The position numbers were made by a program, and so were the translations under genes. Positions 53,180 through 64,000 of a stretch of 64,000 nucleotides of DNA are shown in pieces (positions within the stretch are counted from its first letter, which is position 1; each line of letters opens with the position of its first letter). The stretch spans positions 73,188,908 to 73,252,907 of the forward strand of contig NC_134353.1 in NCBI RefSeq assembly GCF_048569485.1. The letters run 5' to 3'. The notes below the pieces were generated by a model, which made no database searches, was not told the origin of the DNA, and saw only the letters and a list, made by a program, of their open reading frames with translations. This stretch comes from Anomaloglossus baeobatrachus (taxonomy: Eukaryota > Chordata > Amphibia > Anura > Aromobatidae).

Positions 53180-54831
53180 CAGTTAGGTCCAGAAATATTT
53201 GGACAGTGACACAAGTTTTGTTATTTTAGCTGTTTACAAAAACATGTTCAGAAATACAATTATATATATAATATGGGCTGAAAGTGCACACTCCCAGCTG
53301 CAATATGAGAGTTTTCACATCCAAATCGGAGAAAGGGTTTAGGAATCATAGCTCTGTAATGCATAGCCTCCTCTTTTTCAAGGGACTAAAAGTAATTGGA
53401 CAAGGGACTCTAAGGGCTGCAATTAACTCTGAAGGCGTCTCCCTCGTTAACCTGTAATCAATGAAGTAGTTAAAAGGTCTGGGGTTGATTACAGGTGTGT
53501 GGTTTTGCATTTGGAAGCTGTTGCTGTGACCAGACAACATGCGGTCTAAGGAACTCTCAATTGAGGTGAAGCAGAACATCCTGAGGCTGAAAAAAAAGAA
53601 AAAATCCATCAGAGAGATAGCAGACATGCTTGGAGTAGCAAAATCAACAGTCGGGTACATTCTGAGAAAAAAGGAATTGACTGGTGAGCTTGGGAACTTA
53701 AAAAGGCCTGGGCGTCCACGGATGACAACAGTGGTGGATGATCGCCGCATACTTTCTTTGGTGAAGAAAAACCCGTTCACAACATCAACTGAAGTCCAGA
53801 ACACTCTCAGTGAAGTAGGTGTATCTGTCTCTAAGTCAACAGTAAAGAGAAGACTCCATGAAAGTAAATACAAAGGGTTCACATCTAGATGCAAACCATT
53901 CATCAATTCCAAAAATAGACAGGCCAGAGTTACATTTGCTGAAAAACACCTCATGAAGCCAGCTCAGTTCTGGAAAAGTATTCTATGCACAGATGAGACA
54001 AAGATCAACCTGTACCAGAATGATGGGAAGAAAAAAGTTTGGAGAAGAAAGGGAACGGCACATGATCCAAGGCACACCACATCCTCTGTAAAACATGGTG
54101 GAGGCAACATGATGGCATGGGCATGCATGGCTTTCAATGGCACTGGGTCACTTGTGTTTATTGATGACATAACAGCAGACAAGAGTAGCCGGATGAATTC
54201 TGAAGTGTACCGGGATATACTTTCAGCCCAGATTCAGCCAAATGCCGCAAAGTTGATCGGACGGCGCTTCATAATACAGATGGACAATGACCCCAAGCAT
54301 ACAGCCAAAGCTACCCAGGAGTTCATGAGTGCAAAAAAGTGGAACATTCTGCAATGGCCAAGTCAATCACCAGATCTTAACCCAATTGAGCATGCATTTC
54401 ACTTGCTCAAATCCAGACTTAAGACGGAAAGACCCACAAACAAGCAAGACCTAAAGGCTGCGGCTGTAAAGGCCTGGCAAAGCATTAAGAAGGAGGAAAC
54501 CCAGCGTTTGGTGATGTCCATGGGTTCCAGACTTAAGGCAGTGATTGCCTCCAAAGGATTCGCAACAAAATATTGAAAATAAAAATATTTTGTTTGGGTT
54601 TGGTTTATTTGTCCAATTACTTTTGACCTCCTAAAATGTGGAGTGTTTGTAAAGAAATGTGTACAATTCCTACAATTTCTATCAGATATTTTTGTTCAAA
54701 CCTTCAAATTAAACGTTACAATCTGCACTTGAATTCTGTTGTAGAGGTTTCATTTCAAATCCAATGTGGTGGCATGCAGAGCCCAACTCGCGAAAATTGT
54801 GTCACTGTCCAAATATTTCTGGACCTAACTG
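53180..54831 (+). mobile_element. Tc1-like transposon, copy B, complete
   Basis: 1652 bp with CAGTTAGGTCCAGAAATATT inverted ends and TA on both sides (53178-53179, 54832-54833). It carries a full transposase and long near-terminal regions like those of copy A. Possibly still mobile. Confidence 0.95.
53539..54576 (+). CDS. Tc1-like transposase, 345 residues, intact frame
   Basis: DD34E transposase of the Tc1/mariner superfamily, which cuts out the element at its inverted repeats and inserts it at TA. Residues 1-110 form two helix-turn-helix domains (MRSKELSIEVKQNILRLK; SIREIADMLGVAKSTVGYIL; STVKRRLHESKYKG) joined by the GRPR-type linker KRPGRPR at 55-61. Catalytic residues appear to be Asp152 in CTDETK, Asp249 in QMDNDPKHT and Glu284 in LNPIEH, with 34 residues between the last two. 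A glycine-rich word HGGGN is at 186-190. The C-terminus AVIASKGFATKY is normal, and 345 residues is a usual length. Cys150 replaces the Trp that copy A has before TDE; this may or may not matter. The start is the first ATG, matching the start in copy A. Confidence 0.95.
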   Translation: MRSKELSIEVKQNILRLKKKKKSIREIADMLGVAKSTVGYILRKKELTGELGNLKRPGRPRMTTVVDDRRILSLVKKNPFTTSTEVQNTLSEVGVSVSKSTVKRRLHESKYKGFTSRCKPFINSKNRQARVTFAEKHLMKPAQFWKSILCTDETKINLYQNDGKKKVWRRKGTAHDPRHTTSSVKHGGGNMMAWACMAFNGTGSLVFIDDITADKSSRMNSEVYRDILSAQIQPNAAKLIGRRFIIQMDNDPKHTAKATQEFMSAKKWNILQWPSQSPDLNPIEHAFHLLKSRLKTERPTNKQDLKAAAVKAWQSIKKEETQRLVMSMGSRLKAVIASKGFATKY

Positions 54832-55205
54832 TATTTCCCCTGGGGCCATGCTGATATCTATGTCCCCATCCTGGTATATATTTCCCCATCCTGGGGCCAT
54901 GCTGATATCTAAGTCCCCATCCTGGTATATATTTCCCCATCCTGGGGCCATGCTGATATCTAAGTCCCTATCCTGGTATATATTTCCCCATCCTGGGGCC
55001 ATGCTGATATCTAAGTCCCCATCCTGGTATATATTTCCCCATCCTGGGGCCATGCTGATATCTAAGTCCCCATCCTGGTATATGAACAGTAAGATAAATC
55101 CCAAGCACTCAATTGGACTCAAAGGTAATGCAAAATGTGTTTTTATTAGTAGATTATTTCCAAAAAGAAAAGAGAAGCGCCACTACCAAATAAAGCAAAG
55201 CCAAC

Positions 55206-55233
55206 GTTTCGGCCTATTTTAGGCCTTTGCCAA
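55206..55233 (-). ncRNA. Hammerhead-like core, left arm
   Basis: Minus strand TTGGCAAA, stem GGCCT/AGGCC with loop AAAAT, GAAAC, then GTTGG, as at 3637-3664. The first box is degenerate. Confidence 0.5.
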
Positions 55234-55507
55234 GGTCTTGCGTTTAATAGATTGGTAGAGGAGACGAATTGAACGTCTGAGGACTGTACCATAAGTAGGG
55301 CGTTTACTTTTCAAAGGTACTTTGCAAAAGCCAGGAAGGCCTGGAAGACAGGGAGAGGAATAAAGAAGGTGCCTGAAGTGCATAAGGAATGGGGACGGGG
55401 TCCCAGAGGTATAGGCAGGAGGCGTGAGAGGGGTCATTTAACATTTCTACCATTCGAACCCTATGGAGCTCGAAATTCCTGGGACTTCTAGTGTTAAACG
55501 CAAGACC

Positions 55508-55535
55508 TTGACAAAGGCCTAAAATAGGCTGAAAC
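55508..55535 (+). ncRNA. Hammerhead-like core, right arm
   Basis: TTGACAAA, stem GGCCT/AGGCT, GAAAC, followed by GTTGG. Mirror image of the left arm with small differences. Confidence 0.5.
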
Positions 55536-55671
55536 GTTGGCTTTGCTTTATTTGGTAGTGGCGCTTCTCTTTTCTTTTTGCAAATAATCTATTAATAAAA
55601 ACACATTTTGCATTACCTTTGAGTCCAATTGAGTGCTTGGGATTTATCTTACTGTTCATGGTCTTATATAT

Positions 55672-57312
<1,641 letters not shown>

Positions 57313-57500
57313 TATATATGTCCTCCATCCTGGTATATACATCCTCCACCCTGGTATATATGTCTCCAGCTATGCCCCATCTTGGTATATATGTCCCCTT
57401 CTTGGTATATATATATATAGATATATATATATATATCCTGGTATGTTGGGCCACACATATATGCCCCCCAGCCTGGCCCTATCCTGGTATATATGTCCCC

Positions 57501-58339
57501 CATACTGCATAAAAAAAATCCCATTATTTAGTCACCTAATCCAGGGTTTTGGTGGGTGTAGCATGGGCAGGTCATCGCACGCACAAGACATCAAAGTCGC
57601 GGCGCTTTGCAATGACGTCACCACAGTGGGACTATAATGTCCTGCAAAATGCGCTCATCACTGTCATCAGCGGTAGTGCAGGGAGATCATGTCTCCCAGC
57701 ACCACCTAAAAGGTTAACTCTATCGGCGTGATGCACTCACTGATATAGTTAACAGTATTGTAGCCCTGGATGGGCCCCTGATGAGCACAGGACCCGAGGC
57801 GACCGCACCCTCCTTTAACTCTAGAAAAAAAAGACACAAAAGCCATGATGAACCGGCCCCATAATGTTGCAGTTAGTCATAACTTACATAATAATATACA
57901 TAATAATTTATATTGATGCATAAGAACATAAACATAAAATACACCATGTTCCATTAGTCAGTTCTTCTAAATCTGTGCGTACGACTCGTTCTAATAGTTC
58001 GGCTGTTAGAATTTAATGGGTTTAAATGCTTCCAAATGGGAATCACATCTGTGTAAATGCATTTAGATTTTATCTTAAAGTTCCCTGGAATAAATGTTTG
58101 CGTTCAGGAAATCTCAATCGCACTACTGCCCCCCGGAGGCCAAATATTGTAATTGTAATTCTAATACAGTAACACATGAAATCTGACATAACTTTCTATT
58201 TATTATGGGTTGTATTCTGTTCTTCCAATACCACATCCACATCACTGCTGGAGATATAATGTAGAAATCAAATACTGTAAATTAGTATGATGTAGTGCAA
58301 TTAGGCAGTATTATCGGGGCAAGATATAATAACTCGAAT
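57501..58339. other. Unassigned sequence
   Basis: Begins with the end of the old 'gggcccctgatgagcacagg' repeat (about 57765). The rest has no visible feature. Confidence 0.3.
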
Positions 58340-59745
58340 AGCACGTCTGCATGGAACGTTCCTCTCACCTCTCATCCAACTCACTCTTCGACAACGTACA
58401 ACCTGGCTTCTGTCCCCACCACTCCACTAAAACTGCCCTGACCAAACTTACTAAAGACTTACCTTCAAAGCTAAGGGACAATTCTCCATACTCCTCCTGT
58501 CCACTATCTTCTGCCACAGTCAACAATTCCCTTCTACCTACCAGAGATCCTCTCTTCCCATGGTGTCAAAGACCTTGTCTTCTATTGGATCTCCTTATAC
58601 CTTTCTAACTGCACATTTAGTGTCTCCACTCCCACACCGCCTCCTCACCCTGCTCTCTCTCTGTCCTCGCTCCGTCGGTGTCCTTCAAGGCCCTGTCTTA
58701 GGACCCCTACTCTTCTCCATCTATACCTTTGGCCTGGGACAATTCATAAAGTCCCTTCGTGTCCAGTACCACCTATACGCCGATGACACTCAGATCTACC
58801 TCTCTAGCCAAGTCGTCACCTCTCTTACTGTATCTTCGTTCTTCTCCTTTTGCTTGCTAAAGTTTATTGTGAATAAAGCCCAATCTACCTCGTCTATCTA
58901 AAGGCCCCGTCACACACAGAGATAAATCTTTGGCAGATCTGTGGTTGCAGTGAAATCATGGACATATTGTTCCATTTGTACACAGCCACAAACCTGGCAC
59001 TGATTGTCCACAATTTCTCTGCAACCAGAGATCTGCCACAGATTTATTTGTGTGTGTGACAGGGCCTTTACACATTAAATGACACCACCCTTTCCCCTGT
59101 ACCACTGCCTCGTAGTAATCCTCAACTCTTCCCTGTAATTCAAACCGCACATCCAACTCTTACCACCTCCTGCCGCCTCCAACGCAAAAATATTTCCAGA
59201 ATCGTTTTCTTAACCTGGAATCTACTAAAATGCTAATGCCGCCCTCATCATCTCCCTCTTTCGCTACTGCAACATCCTCCTCTGTTGTCTCCCTTGCTAA
59301 CAGTCTTCCACCTCTCCTGTCCTTAACCCAGCTGTCCAACTAATCCACCTCTCTTCTCCTCCGCTTCTCCCTTCTGTAAATCCCTTCATTGGCTCCCAGT
59401 TGCGCAACGTATTCCGTTCAAACTACTAACACTGACCTATAAAGCTGTCCATAATCTGTCCCCTCCGTATATCTCTGAACTAATCTTCCCATATCTTCCC
59501 ATACGTACTCTTGGGTCCTCTCAAAGACCTCCTTCTCTCCTCCACTCTTGTATGTATCACACCCAATCATCTCCAACACTTCTCCCGAGTATCCGCATCG
59601 TCTGGAATTCTGTGACCCAACACGTCCGATTATCCACCCCATTCAGAACTTTTAGATGGAATTTGCTGTCTCCTCATCACCACCGGAGCTGCTGCCACCG
59701 GCCAACCTTCTGACGCCTTCCTCACTTCCCTATAGACTGTAAGCC
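58340..59745 (+). pseudogene. L2/CR1-like LINE remnant, reverse transcriptase C-terminal part
   Basis: Reading forward: NVQPGFCPHHSTKTALTKLT (motif 'Q.GF...ST..AL'), [18 protein letters not shown] (motif 4) and [12 protein letters not shown] (catalytic YADD). After the inserted MITE come LHWLPVAQRIPFKLLTLTYK and AVHNLSPPYISELI, a tail typical of the L2/CR1/Rex group. The frame breaks several times, so this is an old 5'-truncated copy. The usual 3' repeat was not identified. Confidence 0.85.
58901..59068. mobile_element. 168-bp palindromic MITE inside the LINE
   Basis: AAGGCCCCGTCACACACAGA at the left and 'gtgtgtgtgacagggcctt' at the right are inverted. 'cagatctgtggttgcag' and 'ctgcaaccagagatctg' continue the symmetry. 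TA at 58899-58900 and 59069-59070 suggests a Tc1/mariner-type source. Confidence 0.85.
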
Positions 59746-59881
59746 CGCAAGGTTTACAAAGGTTTTTCAAAGCTTTCGACAATGTTTTTTTTACTATATC
59801 TTTTTCACAAAATATTTTAAAAGAAAAACTTGCAATCTTGCCATTTTTTTCACTGGCCACGGAAGCTAATTTAAATACATA

Positions 59882-60660
59882 GTGTATTTTTCAGATTATA
59901 AGATGCACCGGACTATAAGATGCACCACAAAATTAAGGGAGGAAATAGGGAAAAAAATATATTTTTATGTAAAAATGAAGTCCGTCTTGTTGTCTTATGA
60001 TGCATCTTATAAGCTGAATGTAAGTTACCGGGGACGGTGGAATGGGGTCATAGGAAGCCGATGGCGGCACAAGTAGGGAGATGCTGCGGGCCCTGGGCTG
60101 GGAGGAGGGGCTGTACTGGCGGCGCAAGGCAGGTGTCATTAATCTTCTGGCGATGGACTTCAAGTAGATGGTTCATTCATGATTGAAAGCTTGGCTCTCT
60201 GAAAACTCAGTCTGCGCTGCCTCAGATCCCGTTTTCCTGAAATCCATCACATCCGTTGCTGGGAAATTATTGGTGTCTGCTTCACGCTGCCAGTACACCC
60301 CCTCCTCCCAGCCCAGAGCCCGTAGCATCGCCCCACTCACCCCACCGCCGGCTTCCTATGACCCCGCTCCACTGCCCTCGCACTCCCTTCTAAGCTACAT
60401 TCGGCTTATAAGGCTTCAGCTTATTTTCCTGATATTCATCACATCCGTTGCCGAGAAATTAATGGCGCCTGTCTCATATTGCCAGTACACCCCCTCCTCC
60501 CAGCCCAGGTCCTGCAGCATCGCCCCACTTGTGCCACCACCAGCTTCCTATGACCAAGCTCCACCACCCCAGCGCCACCAGTAAGCTACATCTGGCTTGT
60601 AAGACCATTTCCCCTACAATTTTTGGGAAAAAAGTGCATTTTATAATCCAAAAAATACAG
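59882..60660. mobile_element. TIR repeat of the 'ttataagatgcac' type
   Basis: Left GTGTATTTTTCAGATTATAAG and right, inverted, CTGTATTTTTTGGATTATAA, each followed by 'atgcac', between TA steps (59880-59881 and 60661-60662). An inner segment (about 60230-60400) comes again at about 60425-60595 ('gccagtacaccccctcctcc', 'gcatcgcccca', 'cagcttcctatgacc'), partly mirrored in 60000-60120. Confidence 0.75.
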
Positions 60661-60662
60661 TA

Positions 60663-61089
60663 CTTTATAGAAGAATTTTCAGCAGTTTCATTATCATAAC
60701 AGAGTGATGTAAGACATTTATACACATCTGATAATCTAAGATCCACCTTTAATAAAAGGAGATATCACAACTCCCCCTCTCACCCTCTCTATACAATGAC
60801 CTTTGCACATGCTCATTAGATTCTTAAGTACAAAAACTCAGGGTCTGAGTCAGTCAATTGTGGCTCAAGTACATGTGGATTTGTTTTAAAGAAGTCTACA
60901 ATTGCTAAAATGGCGCAACAAGTGTAGTAGGCGAGCTCAATCATTCCAGACTCCAGAATTCTTCAGTTTTCGGCTTTATTCCCATGATGAGTATTTGGTG
61001 CCATTTTTATGCTACAGAAATACTCACTTGGACTTGGAGGGAAATTTCAACCCCCCGTTGAGACACACAGAATGATTCTAGCAATTAGA
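60663..61089. other. Unassigned flank, downstream of the host gene
   Basis: No gene or repeat recognised. Confidence 0.3.
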
Positions 61090-61095
61090 TTTATT
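61090..61095 (-). terminator. Candidate polyadenylation signal of the host gene
   Basis: AATAAA on the minus strand (in TATAAATAAATC), about 62 nt after the stop codon at 61157. It would give a short 3' UTR. Confidence 0.55.
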
Positions 61096-61156
61096 TATAA
61101 AGTATTCCAGAATTTATAATAGGAAATGATAAAAGTAATCTTTTCATTGAAACATT

Positions 61157-61405
<249 letters not shown>

Positions 61406-61779
61406 CTACAATACACAACAGGATTAGCATAGGTCACAACCTGACCTTATAACAAAAGATATCATTCACACCTAGCCAGGTATAGGAATACTGCAACTTG
61501 ATAAGATCTATAGGGGCAGAATTACACTGATGAGCAAAAGGGTAACAATGTTTTGAAGTTTTGAGTTTTAGGCTCCATATCTCAGCTTTGACCATGAGAC
61601 GACCTTCATTTTATAGACAATCATCTTGGCTATCTCATACATAAATTTGACTTGCAGCTATTTAGCATATGATTAATTATGCAGATTCTTGTCACGTCAC
61701 TGCATTGTTACTGTTTTGCTCCTGGTGGTGGAAAGATCTGTTTTCCTCTATACTGCAAATTAAAATCTAATAACACACT

Positions 61780-61846
61780 GAGCTATTAGGGAATGAGAGA
61801 TTAGGTTGATTCCCAAGTGAAAGGTCAATGGTTCGAATCGAGGAGC
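61780..61846 (+). other. tRNA-like sequence ahead of the Tc1 transposase
   Basis: GGTTCGAATCG at 61830-61840 matches a Pol III B box, and 'gagctattagggaatgagag' about 50 nt upstream resembles an A box. It lies directly before the transposase ATG. It could be a captured tRNA piece or chance. Confidence 0.35.
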
Positions 61847-61850
61847 AGCC

Positions 61851-63067
61851 ATGAAGAAAATCTCCTGAGAAAAGAGAAACAGCATCATCCAGCTCATCGA
61901 TAGCGGACTCTTGGTCAAGAAAATTGCCAAACTGCATCATGTGCGGACATGACAGTAGGAAGAATACGAAATGAATCCATCCGTGCATTCAAAAGCCAAG
62001 AGGTGGACGTCCAGGCAAAATATTGGAGTCACCAAGTCGCTCATCACAAGGTAAATCAGGTCTGGTGCAACAAACACGGCCAGCACTAGTGGCAGCTCGT
62101 ATGCTTCATAATAGTGAGATCACAGACGTCCATGCAAGTATTGTGCAACACACATTACACAAGTCTGGAATGGTGAAGAACCCTCCACTTCAATATCGTC
62201 GTAAGAAAAGTTCCAGAAAGACACTCACCACTGACTTGTTCAGGATCCTGCTCTCAGAATTCTTGAATGTGGAGACCAGACCGCCCATCAGCCACCAATG
62301 GGCAATAATAAGTCCAAAAAAAGTTAATGGCTAAAACCACAACAGGGTGAAATGCCTTAACTAGGACTGCCTCCTTTGACCATTTTATGGGATTATTAGG
62401 CACATTCTCTTTTTTTAGACTTATCGTCATAAGAAACATCAGCTTGAGTTTGCAAAGAAGTATGAAAAGTGGATTGTAGTAGATTTTAAACGGGTGATTT
62501 GGAGCGATGAGATGAAAGTCAATAGATGAGGATCTCATGGTGCAAATGGATCTGGAAGAAACAAGGGAAAAAGGGGCTAACGGATCGAGAAATTGAAGGA
62601 ACTGTGAAGAAGCCTGATGATATGGGGTTGTTTCACAGCCAAAGGCGTTGGATACTTGACGAGGATCGATGATGGTCTCAATGCTGAACTATATGTGAGT
62701 ATCCTACAAGATGAGTTACTTCGTATAATCGAGTAGTATGGGTATGAAAAGGTCGACATAGTGTTCCAGCTGGACAACGACCCGAAGCATACACTGAGAT
62801 TGGAGAAGAAATGGTTCAATGACAATGAAGTGGAGGTGCTGGATTGTCCCCACAGTCCCCAGACCTCTACCCAATTCAACATTTGTGGAGAGATTTGAAT
62901 AAAACGCTGTATACATACCCAAGTGAGCCAACCAGTATACACCAACATTGGGAACGTGTAGCAGAGACCTAGGTTCAGATTTCGGACGAGACATGCTTGA
63001 AGTGGATCAAGAGCCCAGAAGGAGTCAGGCAGTATTAAAAGCCAAAGGTGGATTTACAAAATACTAA
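61851..63067 (+). pseudogene. Tc1 transposase remnant in the SH3TC-like intron
   Basis: Starts ATGAAGAAAATCTCC. Recognisable words across several frames: IQLIDSGLLVKKIAKLHHV, the RGGRPG-type linker, VFQLDNDPKHT, a stretch matching LIWRDLNKT and the terminal KGGFTKY before TAA at 63065-63067. Several frameshifts and stops, plus an odd stretch at about 62290-62410, show an old inactive copy. Confidence 0.8.
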
Positions 63068-63166
63068 CAAAATAATAAAATTTAAAATGTATATTTTAGG
63101 AGCAAAACAGTAACAATGCAGTGACATGACAAGAATCTGCAAGTGTTTGTAATGATACATAACTCA

Positions 63167-63813
<647 letters not shown>

Positions 63814-64000
63814 TTAAAGGGGTTGTCCACCATTGGGGACATATTTTTCTTATTTAAAATTGATATATTTTTGGCTAAAAATCATTAATTTACTACTGGC
63901 TCTAACTAGGCTCTAACTAAAAATTTGCACCGTTTGCCTTTTATAGCCTCTATGTTACACTATCTATTACTCGCTGCAAAATGAGTTATCTGAGAATCTG
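63814..64000. mobile_element. TTAA-type MITE, left part
   Basis: TTAAAGGGGTTGTCCACC is a common end of TTAA-target MITEs in frogs, related to 47666-48378. The other end is outside the window. Confidence 0.6.

Larger units (their letters stand above)
55082..55659. mobile_element. Inverted-repeat insertion with two hammerhead-like ends
   Basis: Arms 55082-55247 and 55494-55659 (166 bp each) are reverse complements from 'atgaacagtaagataaatcc' inward to 'cgcaagaccttg.caaaggcc'. Between them is about 246 bp of single-copy sequence. Each arm carries a hammerhead-like core and ends outward in an A-rich tail, as in Penelope-like tails. Inserted in the minisatellite. Confidence 0.7.
61529..63142 (+). 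mobile_element. Decayed Tc1-like transposon in the intron
   Basis: Inverted words 'gcagattcttgtcacgtcac' / 'tgcattgttactgttttgct' at 61681-61723 return reverse complemented at 63100-63141. An outer 'gagcaaaagggtaacaatg' lies near 61540, so the ends have long complex inverted repeats. It sits in antisense orientation to the host gene. Confidence 0.75.

Overview
The window looks like a piece of a large, repeat-rich amphibian nuclear genome, probably a frog. The reasons are TTAA-flanked MITEs starting TTAAAGGG, a Gmr1-type Ty3/gypsy element with integrase placed before reverse transcriptase, Tc1 transposons, Penelope-like retroelements, a Helitron, and exons of a vertebrate gene with normal GT/AG splice sites. 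The clade call is inference. Apart from about 450 bp of host exon, almost everything recognisable is transposon.

Layout, left to right. 1-3.8 kb: 3' part of a Penelope-like element (reverse transcriptase plus GIY-YIG nuclease, open from base 1) and a long GC-rich tail ending in a hammerhead-like motif. 4.4-12.9 kb: a solo LTR split by a 7.3 kb LTR-element array with three LTRs and two internal regions. Each internal region carries an open 362-codon frame with a cold-shock domain. 13.6-25.4 kb: a Tc1 transposon split by another DNA transposon, which holds a Gmr1-like gypsy element whose own LTR is split by a 4.5 kb array of 572-bp repeats. 26.7-28.5 kb: a Helitron swollen by a 16-bp minisatellite. 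29.6-35.7 kb: a TIR element split by a 5.7 kb LTR element without visible genes. 38.1-41.3 kb: another solo LTR and a second, incomplete relative of the cold-shock LTR element.

42.5-57.5 kb holds Tc1 copies (one with an intact 345-codon transposase), inverted-repeat Penelope-like insertions, hammerhead motifs (one with canonical boxes at 46.45 kb), MITEs and a 'ccccatcctggtatatat' minisatellite that received several insertions. 58.3-60.7 kb: an L2/CR1-like LINE remnant and two TA-flanked MITEs. 61.1-63.5 kb: the last two coding exons, minus strand, of an SH3TC1/SH3TC2-type TPR gene, with a decayed Tc1 copy in the intron between them.

The most unusual item is the LTR element family at 4.5-11.8 kb and 39.2-41.3 kb. 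It has clear LTRs, primer-binding sites and (at 4.5-11.8 kb) polypurine tracts, and no polymerase gene, but carries a cold-shock-domain protein behind what looks like its own internal TATA promoter.
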